A stretch of 5,449 nucleotides of DNA from Rugosimonospora acidiphila (GTDB lineage: Bacteria; Actinomycetota; Actinomycetes; Mycobacteriales; Micromonosporaceae). A program made the translations under genes and the position numbers. Below the pieces are notes generated by a model, which was not told the origin of the DNA, did no database searches, and was given only the letters and a program-made list of their open reading frames with translations. The stretch spans positions 1 to 5,449 of the forward strand of contig NZ_BAABJQ010000068.1 of assembly GCF_039543385.1 (NCBI RefSeq), given 5' to 3'. Positions 1-5,449 of this stretch are shown in pieces; positions within the stretch are counted from its first letter, which is position 1, and each line of letters starts with the position of its first letter.

Positions 1-159
1 CCGCTCCAACCCCACCCCCGACTCAATCACCTCACGCAAACCACCACCAAACAGCCCACACACCTCATCCAACGCCCCCGCGAACACCGGAAACACCTGT
101 GCCAGGCCAGCACCCATCCCCACCCGCTGCGCACCCTGACCCGTAAACACCACACCCAA
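1..159 (-). other. Acyltransferase (AT) N-terminal fragment of the following module
   Basis: Residues about 1764-1816. The start LGVVFTGQGAQRVGMGAGL carries the GQGAQ motif (127-141), the first conserved AT motif and part of the oxyanion-hole region. LAQVFPVFAGALDEVCGLF and LREVIESGVGLER follow, as in cis-AT modules. The window ends before the GHSxG nucleophile and before the YASH/HAFH-type specificity motif, so the extender unit cannot be predicted. The domain is cut by the window edge, not by a visible mutation. Confidence 0.93.
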
Positions 160-3100
160 CCGACCATCCGACACGGCCTCACCAGACACCACGAACGGCG
201 ACTCACGGCCCTCCGCCAACGCCGCCAAACCCGCACCCAACCCCGACGGCAACACCACCGAACGGCACTCCCACAACCCACGGTTCAACAACCCCGCCGC
301 CACCGCGTCACCACCATCGACCAACGGCAACAACCGACCCGCCAGATCCGCCACCGCACCGCGGCTACGACCCGACAGCACCCACGGCACGGAAACCGGG
401 GCGTCCTGCGGAACCGGACCCGGGGCAGACGTCACCCGTGCCACCGCGGTCGGACCCTGCTCGATCACCACGTGCGCGTTGGTGCCGGAGATGCCGAAGG
501 ACGACACACCCGCCCGGCGCGGCCGGTCGCTGGCCCACTCCCGCTCCTCGGTCAGCAGTTGGACCTGACCCGCCGACCAGTCCACCTGCGACGACGGCGC
601 GTCCACGTGCAGCGTGCGGGGCAGCACTCCGGCCCGCATCGCCATCACCATCTTGATGACACCCGCGACCCCCGCCGCGGCCTGCGTGTGACCGATGTTG
701 GACTTGATGGAACCCAGCCACAACGGCCGGTCCTCCGGCCGATCCTGCCCGTAGGTCGCCAGCAACGCCTGCGCCTCGATCGGGTCACCGAGCTTCGTAC
801 CGGTCCCGTGCGCCTCCACCACATCCACCTCGGCCGGCGTCAGGCCCGCGTTGGCCAACGCCGCCCGGATCACCCGCTGCTGCGACGGACCATTCGGCGC
901 CGTCAGCCCATTCGACGCACCGTCCTGGTTCACCGCCGAACCACGCACCACCGCCAACACCCGATGCCCCAGCCGCCGCGCGTCGGACAGCCGCTCCAGC
1001 AGCAGGACGCCGACACCCTCGCCCCAGCCCGTACCATCGGCCGCCTCGGCGAACGACTTGCACCGGCCGTCACCGGCCAGGCCACGCTGCCGGGAGAACT
1101 CCACGAACATTCCGGGCTGGGCCATCACCGCGACGCCGCCGGCCAGCGCGAGATCGCACTCCCCGGCCCGCAGCGCCTGAGCGGCCAGGTGCATGGCCAC
1201 CAGCGACGACGAGCACGCCGTGTCCACCGAAACGGCCGGCCCCTCGAAGCCGAACGCGTACGACACCCGGCCGGAGACCACGCTGGTGGCGTTGCCGGTC
1301 AGCAGGTGCCCGACCACCGCGTCGTGTACCTCGGTGACGCCGCTGCCGTAGGCCTGGTGAGCGGCACCGATGAAGACACCGGTGGCGCTGCCGCGCAGCG
1401 ACCGGGGGTCGATCCCGGCCCGCTCGAACGTCTCCCACGACGTCTCCAGCAGCAGCCGCTGCTGCGGATCCATCGCCAGCGCCTCACGCGGCGAGATGCC
1501 GAAGAAGTCCGCGTCGAACGAGCCCGCGTCGTGGACGAAGCCGCCCTCACCGACCGCCGTGCCGTCGGGGGCGTACAGCTCGTCGAGGCGCCAACCGCGG
1601 TCCACGGGGAACGGGGACAGCCCGTCGATGCCCTCGTCGACCAGGCGCCAGAGCTCCTCGGGCGAGTTCGCGCCGCCGGGGTACCGGCAGCCCATGGCGA
1701 CGATGACCACCTCGTCGTTCCCGGTGGCGCGGGCGGCGGCCGTGACGGCCGGCGCCGGGGCCGTGTCGCCGGTCAGCTCGCCGAGCAGGTGCTGGGTGAG
1801 CGTCTCCGGGGTGGGGTAGTCGAAGACCAGGGTGGCGGGCAGCCGGATGCCGGTAATGGTGCCGAGCCGGTTGCGCAGCTCCACCGCGGTGAGCGAGTCG
1901 AAGCCGAGATCCTTGAAGGCGCGCCCGGAGCCGATCGCGGCCGGGTCGCCGTGGCCGAGGACGGCGGCGACGCTGGTGCGGACCAGGTCCAGGATGAGCT
2001 GGCGCGCGTCGTCGGCGGGCAGTCCCGCGAGCCGCACGGCGAGGTCCGTGCCGTCGGCGGCACCGGCGGCGCGGCGCAGGCGGGTGCGGACCAGCCCCCG
2101 CCAGATCGACGGTAGCCCGGCCTGCCTGCGCAGGATGGCGAGGTCGAACCGGGCCGGCAGGACGGCGGGCAGTCCGCCGGCGAGCGCGGAGTCGAGCAGG
2201 CCGAGCGCCTCGTCGGTCGGCAGGGCGCCGACCCCCGAGCGGGCGATGCGCTCCAGGTCGGCGGCGTCCAGGTCGCCGGTCATCCCGCTGGCCTGCGCCC
2301 ACTGGCCCCAGGCCAGCGAGAGCGCGGCGCGGCCGTCGGCGTGGCGCCGGGCGGCGAGCGCGTCCAGCGCGTTGTTGGCGGCGGCGTAGTTGGCCTGGCC
2401 GGCGGCGCCGACGATGCCGGCCATGGAGGAGAACAGGACGAAGGCCGCGAGGTCCGCGTCGCGGGTCAGCTCGTCCAGGTGTACCGCCGCGGAGGTCTTG
2501 GCGTGCAGCACGGTCCGCAGCCGGTCGGGCGTCAGGGATTCGAGTACGCCGTCGTCGACCACGCCGGCGGTGTGCACGACGGCGGTGAGCGGCCGGTCGG
2601 CGGGGATCTCGGCGAGCAGGGCGGCGAGGGCGTCCCGGTCGCCGGCGTCGCAGGCGCGGACGGTGGCGTCGGCGCCGAACGCGGTCAGGTCGGCCAGCAG
2701 TTCGGCGACGCCCGGCGCGTCCGGCCCGCGCCGGCTGGTCAGCAGCAGGTGCCGGATGCCGTACGCGGTGACCAGGTGCCGCGCGACGATGCCACCCAGC
2801 GTCCCGGTGCCGCCGGTGATCAGGACGGTACCGGCCGGGTCGGGCGCGGACGGCACGGTGAGCACAATCTTGCCGATGTGCCGGGCCTGGCTCATGTGGC
2901 GCAGCGCGTCGGCGGCGCGGCGCAGGTCCCAGGCGTGCAGCGGCAGCGGGTGCAGCTCGCCCTGGCCGAACAGCTCGGCCAGGTGCCGCAGGATCTGCCC
3001 GATCCGGTCGGGTCCCGGGTCGCCGAGGTCGTACGGCAGGTATGCCACGCCGGGCCACCGCTGCGCCAGCGCATCCGCGTCGCGCAGGTCGGTCTTGCCC

Positions 3101-5449
3101 AGTTCGAGCAGGCGACCGTCCGCGGTGAGCAGGTCGAGCGAGGCGTCGACGTACGCGCCGGTGAGCGAGTTGAGCACGAGGTGCTGGGCCGGGAACCGTT
3201 CGGCGAAGCCCAGGTCGCGCGAGGAGGCGATCCGGTCGGCCGGCACGCCCAGGCGCACCAGCGCGTCCCACTTGGCGGGGCTGGCGGTCGCGTACACCGT
3301 GGCCCCGTGGCACTTGGCGAGCTGGACCGCGGCCATGCCGACGCCGCCGGCCGCCGCGTGCACGAGCACCGACTGTCCGGCCGCCAGGCCGCCCAGGTCG
3401 ATCAGCCCGTAGTACGCGGTGACGAAGGCGACCGGTACGGTCGCCGCCTCGGCGAAGGACCAGCCGGCCGGAATCGGGGCGACCAGCCGCTCGTCGGTGA
3501 CGGCGCGCGGCCCGAGCGCCCCGGTGAACAGCCCCATCACCCGCTGCCCGGGCGCGATGCCGGTGACCTCGGCGCCGACCTCGAGCACGATGCCGGCGGC
3601 CTCGGAGCCGGGCAGGGCATGCGGGTCCGGGTACATGCCCAGCGCGATCAGGACATCGCGGAAGTTGACCCCGGCGGCACGGACGGCGACCCGGACCTCG
3701 CGCGGCCCGAGCGGTCCGTCCGGCAGCTCGACGGCCACGAGGTCGTCGACGGTGCCGCGGCCGGTGGTCCGCACGTGCCAGTTCGTGTCCGGTGGCACGG
3801 CGAGCGGGGGCGGCGTGGCGGTGGCGAGCCGCGGCGCGAACAGGGTGGTCCCGCGCAGGGCGAGTTGGGGTTCGTCGGTGGGCAGGGCGGCCGCCGCGGG
3901 GGTGACCGGTGCGGCCGGGTCGAGGTCGAGCAGCACGATCCGGCCCGGGTGCTCGGACTGCGCCGAGCGCGCCAGGCCCCAGACCGCCGCACCGGCGAGC
4001 GAGCCCGGGCGCGCGTCACCGGCGTCGGTCGCTCCCCTGGTGACGATGACGAGCTGGCCCGGCCGGTCCGACGCGGTCCACTCCTGCAGCAGCCCGAGGG
4101 CGTGCGCCGTGGCCTCGTCGAGGTCGCCTTCGGGGCTGCACGCGTACACGAGCGTGGTCGCCTCGGTCGTCTCGTCCAGCCGGGCGAGTCCGGCCGCACC
4201 GGGCAGCGCGGCGCGCAGGCCGTACGCGTCGTCGCCCAGCACCGCCGCCGCCGGCGCCTCGGCGCCCGCGGCGACCTCCGTCCAGGCCAACCGGTACAGC
4301 GATTCGTGCCTGGCGGGTGCGACCGCGGCGGAGATGGGCCGCAGCACCAGCGCGGAGACCGAGACGACCGGCGCGCCGGACGGGTCGGTGGCGTGGACCG
4401 CGACCGTGTTCTCGCCGCCGACGGTGAGCCGGACGCGCAGTTCGGTGGCGCCGGCGGCGTGCAGGTTGACGCTGGTCCAGGAGAACGGCATTCCGCCGCC
4501 GGCCGCCTGACCGCCCGCTCCGGCCGGCTGCGGTGCGCCCAACCCGAGCGGGTGCAGCGCGGCGTCGAGCAGCGCGGGGTGCAGCCCGAACGCGGACGCG
4601 TCGTCGTGGAACTCGTCCGGCAGCCGGACCTCCGCGAAGACCTCGCCGTCGCGGCGCCAGACCCGTCGCAGCCCGGTGAAGGCCGAGCCGTACCGGAAGC
4701 CCATGGTGCTCAGCTGGTCGTAGAGGCCGGCGAAGTCGACCGCCTCGGCGCCGGCCGGGGGCCACTCGGCGGGCGCGGCTGAGGGTGCCGGCGCGGCGGG
4801 GGCGAGCAGACCCGTGGCGACCAGGGCCCAGGTGTCGTCGTCGCCATCGGGGCAGGCATGGATGGTGATTTCCCGGCGCCCGTCCGAGCCGGGTGCGGCC
4901 ACCGCGAGCTGAACGGCCACGCCGCCGTGCTCGGGAAGGGCCAGCGGAGCCTGCAGGGTGAGTTCGTCGACCTGCTGGCAGCCGACCTCCTCGCCGGCCC
5001 GCAGGGCCAGCTCCAGCAGGGCGGTGCCGGGGACGAGCACGGTGCCGTTGAGGGCGTGCCCGGACAGCCAGGGATGGGTGGTCAGACCGAGGCGGCCGGT
5101 GAGGACGGCGCCTTCGGTGCTCGCGAGGCTGACCGCCGCGCCGAGCAGGGGGTGTTCGGCGCTGCTGAGCCCGAGCGAGCGGGGATCGCCGGTGGCGCCC
5201 TTGACGATCGGCCAGTAGTGCTGGTGTTGGAACGGGTACGTCGGCAGCTCCAACTCCGGTGCCGCCGAGTTCGGCCACCGCACCGGCGTACCCGTCACAT
5301 ACAACCGGGCCAACGCCGACAGCCACGACTCCACCTCATCCCGGTCCCGGCGCTGCGCCGCAACCGCCGTCACCCCAGAACCCAGAACCTCCTTCGCCGC
5401 CGCCGTCAACGGACCATCCGGACCCAACTCCAACAACGCCGAAATCCCG
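1..5449 (-). CDS. Type I modular polyketide synthase, internal fragment (AT tail-DH-ER-KR-ACP | KS-AT start)
   Basis: This is a single open frame with codons ending on coordinates divisible by three. It runs for 1816 codons from 5448 to 1 without a stop, so both ends of the protein lie outside the window. Translation gives, in order, an acyltransferase C-terminus, dehydratase, split ketoreductase with inserted enoylreductase, acyl carrier protein, then the ketosynthase and acyltransferase start of the next module. This is the standard order of a fully reducing module in actinobacterial assembly-line synthases. The megasynthase is cytosolic and builds a polyketide by decarboxylative condensation of ACP-bound extender units. 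The module in view should turn a new beta-keto group into a saturated methylene and pass the chain to the next KS in cis. Extender choice cannot be read because both AT active sites are outside the window. The product is unknown and I give no gene symbol. Codon style changes near both ends (see findings). Identity as a PKS is essentially certain from the motifs. Confidence 0.98.
160..459 (-). other. KS-AT linker region
   Basis: About 100 residues between the KS end (VVIEQ) and the AT core. It contains PWVLSGRSRGAVADLAGRL, which matches the usual 'pwvlSarseaaLraqA-rL' opening of the linker, and later LWECRSVVLPSGLGAGLAALAEG, resembling the common 'hRavvlg...ll-aLaaG' segment. In the known KS-AT didomains this small alpha/beta subdomain packs KS against AT and docks the post-AT linker. 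It has no catalytic role of its own. The coding strand is rich in G-ending and TTG codons here, in contrast to the middle of the window. Confidence 0.85.
460..1713 (-). other. Ketosynthase (KS) domain of the following module
   Basis: Residues about 1246-1663, 418 aa, the full usual length. It starts EVVIVAMGCRYPGG and ends GTNAHVVIEQ. The nucleophile is the Cys of VDTACSSSL (codon 1213-1215, residue 1412). The catalytic His residues are in EAHGTGTKLGDP (codon 808-810, residue 1547) and SNIGHTQAAAG (codon 688-690, residue 1587). Cys-His-His spacing of 135 and 40 residues is typical. With an active-site Cys rather than Gln this is an elongating KS, not a loading KSQ. It should accept the fully reduced acyl chain from the preceding ACP and condense it with the extender loaded by the AT that follows. 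The C-terminal half, below about 1050, has a codon style different from the N-terminal half (see findings). Confidence 0.98.
1714..1773 (-). other. Intra-polypeptide ACP-KS linker
   Basis: Twenty residues rich in Ala, Thr and Pro (TGDTAPAPAVT then AAARATGND) join the ACP to the KS of the next module. Linkers of this kind lie between covalently joined modules. A subunit boundary would instead show a stop codon, a new start and coiled-coil docking helices, and none is visible. This marks the module boundary in the window. Confidence 0.85.
1774..2034 (-). other. Acyl carrier protein (ACP) domain
   Basis: Residues about 1139-1225. Helix I is RLAGLPADDARQLILDLVRTSVAAVLGH. The phosphopantetheine attachment site is in DLGFDSLTAVELRNRL, with the modified Ser at codon 1894-1896 (residue 1185). 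The tail LPATLVFDYPTPETLTQHLL is the usual helix III/IV region. The Ser would carry the 4'-phosphopantetheine arm that holds the growing chain for this module's KR, DH and ER. The GFDSL context is that of standard cis-AT modular ACPs. Only 20 residues separate it from the next KS and there is no docking domain, so transfer is within one polypeptide. Confidence 0.97.
2143..2841 (-). other. Ketoreductase catalytic subdomain (KRc), B-type
   Basis: Residues about 870-1102. The NADPH motif is TGGTGTLGG, just after DPAGTVLI. The catalytic set is complete: Lys in LHAKTSAAVHL (codon 2497-2499), Ser in FSSMAG (second Ser, codon 2425-2427, residue 1008), Tyr in GQANYAAAN (codon 2386-2388, residue 1021) and the Asn four residues after that Tyr. 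The stereochemistry loop reads HTAGVVDDGVLES, so the LDD motif is present as VDD with both Asp (codons 2551-2556). The Trp that marks A-type domains is absent and no Pro lies two residues after the Tyr. This predicts a B1-type KR giving a 3R (D) hydroxyl, the configuration normally supplied to a DH. It reduces the beta-keto group with NADPH. The domain ends at LPARFDLAILRRQAG before the ACP. Confidence 0.95.
2851..3780 (-). other. Enoylreductase (ER) domain
   Basis: Residues about 557-866, roughly 310 aa, the normal size for a medium-chain reductase-type PKS ER. The substrate-binding part starts near WHVRTTGRGTVDDL and contains AAGVNFRDVLIALGMYP. The nucleotide-binding part has HAAAGGVGMAAVQLAK (from 3360 downward), the NADPH motif. 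The domain closes with MSQARHIGKIVLTVP. It reduces the trans-2-enoyl-ACP made by the DH to the saturated acyl-ACP. The Tyr of GMYP (codon 3631-3633, residue 606) aligns with Tyr52 of E. coli quinone oxidoreductase, the position linked in PKS ERs to 2S alpha-methyl configuration. The Lys proposed as a proton donor is present in SPAKWD (codon 3271-3273). Its frequently acidic partner region reads RDLGFAERF (see findings). The domain is intact and predicted active. Confidence 0.95.
3826..4299 (-). other. Ketoreductase structural subdomain (KRs)
   Basis: Residues about 384-541. It starts with LYRLAWTEV, the usual first strand of the KR structural half, and contains GAAVWGLARSAQSEHP followed by RIVLLDLD, a hallmark of this truncated Rossmann fold. 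It ends at LALRGTTLFAPRL. This half has no catalytic residues and no intact dinucleotide-binding glycine motif; in the family it stabilises the catalytic half. It is separated from the catalytic KR by the ER, the usual arrangement in fully reducing modules, so the KR is split in sequence rather than broken. Confidence 0.9.
4330..5154 (-). other. Dehydratase (DH) domain
   Basis: Residues about 99-373, roughly 275 aa, a normal length for a PKS DH double hotdog. It begins HPLLGAAVSL. The catalytic His is in HALNGTVLVP, the HxxxGxxxxP motif, with the His codon at 5056-5058 (residue 131). The catalytic Asp is in HPALLDAALH, the DxxxQ/H motif, with the Asp codon at 4564-4566 (residue 295). Both residues are present, so the domain is predicted active: it removes water from the 3-hydroxyacyl-ACP to give an enoyl-ACP. 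The conserved GYxYGPxFxGL motif reads GFRYGSAFTGL here, with Phe for the first Tyr and Ser for Pro. The domain ends at VLVLRPIS-like sequence (LVLRPIS) just before the KR structural region. Function is inferred from motif conservation and from the ER and KR in the same module. Confidence 0.95.
5212..5449 (-). other. Acyltransferase C-terminal tail and post-AT linker (partial domain)
   Basis: Residues 1-79 of the fragment. The first residues (ISALLELGPDGPLT) match the usual end of a PKS AT core, where the family reads roughly 'vlLElGPdgvLt'. A helical stretch (DEVESWLSALARLYVTG) and the linker ending in LPTYPFQHQHYW follow. That last motif is the well-known 'YPFQ-x-x-x-YW' anchor, which wraps back onto the KS-AT linker and marks the end of the KS-AT unit. 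The GHSxG nucleophile and the specificity motif near the active-site His lie upstream, so malonyl versus methylmalonyl preference cannot be read. Codon use here (TTG, GTT, GGT, GAT) differs from the DH that follows. Confidence 0.93.

Noticed and set aside
1714..1773. Possible gene boundary between two PKS proteins at the module junction
   Set aside because: The frame is continuous, with no stop codon, no new start with a ribosome binding site and no docking helices. The two modules are on one polypeptide.
472..2115. Open frame of 547 codons on the + strand, opposite the KS and ACP
   Set aside because: It is antisense to motif-rich PKS sequence. Its translation is low-complexity (Arg, Gly, Pro, Val rich) with no recognisable domain. 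Long antisense frames are expected in high-GC genes with G/C third positions.
1547..3313. Minus-strand open frame of 588 codons overlapping KR, ACP and KS
   Set aside because: It is out of frame with the PKS. The product is almost entirely Arg, Pro, Ala and Gly, a typical frame-shifted shadow of a GC-rich gene.
3826..4299. Possible broken ketoreductase lacking catalytic residues
   Set aside because: This is the normal structural half of a split KR. The catalytic half with Lys, Ser, Tyr and Asn follows the inserted ER.
2341..4782. Open frame of 813 codons on the + strand, opposite KR, ER and part of DH
   Set aside because: Same reason: the protein is Gly/Arg/Val/Gln-rich without domain motifs, while the minus-strand frame shows ER, KR and DH active sites across the same bases.
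4016..5326. Minus-strand open frame of 436 codons overlapping AT tail, DH and KR structural region
   Set aside because: It is in a different frame from the DH motifs and is Arg/Ala/Gly-rich with no domain. The PKS frame explains the region fully.
1..5449. Search for a hidden non-PKS element (RNA gene, insertion sequence, CRISPR, riboswitch, terminator)
   Set aside because: Every base fits the single PKS frame. I saw no tandem spaced repeats, no inverted terminal repeats and no T-tract hairpins, and there is no noncoding gap to host such elements.

Overview
The window lies entirely inside one very large gene on the minus strand. It encodes a type I modular (assembly-line) polyketide synthase. 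One reading frame stays open from base 5448 down to base 1: 1816 codons with no stop, checked triplet by triplet. Neither the start nor the stop of the gene is in view. High GC content, strongly G/C-biased third codon positions and the multidomain architecture point to an actinomycete such as Streptomyces or a Micromonosporaceae member. Genus and product cannot be named from this window.

Read in the direction of translation (high to low coordinates), the layout is: the C-terminal tail and post-AT linker of an acyltransferase (5449-5212); a dehydratase, DH (5154-4330); the structural half of a ketoreductase, KR (4299-3826); an inserted enoylreductase, ER (3780-2851); the catalytic half of the KR (2841-2143); an acyl carrier protein, ACP (2034-1774); a 20-residue linker (1773-1714); the ketosynthase, KS, of the next module (1713-460); a KS-AT linker (459-160); and the first ~53 residues of the next AT (159-1). 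The window therefore holds almost all of the processing half of a fully reducing module (DH-ER-KR-ACP) plus the KS and AT start of the following module on the same polypeptide.

The domains form a consistent chemical unit. The upstream KS-AT, out of view, would extend the chain. The B-type KR makes a 3R (D) hydroxyl, the DH removes water to give a trans enoyl thioester, and the ER reduces it to a saturated methylene. The ACP then hands the chain to the KS at 1713-460 in cis. The main catalytic motifs of DH, KR, ACP and KS are present. The ER has its NADPH-binding glycine-rich motif and a tyrosine at the known stereocontrol position.

The most notable non-domain signal is compositional. Both window ends (about 1-1050 and 5230-5449) are C-rich on the + strand, reflecting G/T-ending codons in the gene. 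The middle (about 1150-5220) is balanced to G-rich, reflecting C-ending codons. One edge sits next to the conserved post-AT motif and the other falls inside the KS. This fits a mosaic made by recombination or gene conversion of a KS-AT cassette between modules.

I see no RNA gene, mobile element, CRISPR array, promoter, terminator or intergenic gap. The long open frames on the + strand are antisense shadows. I found no undescribed system; the content is a canonical PKS module with a few sequence-level peculiarities.
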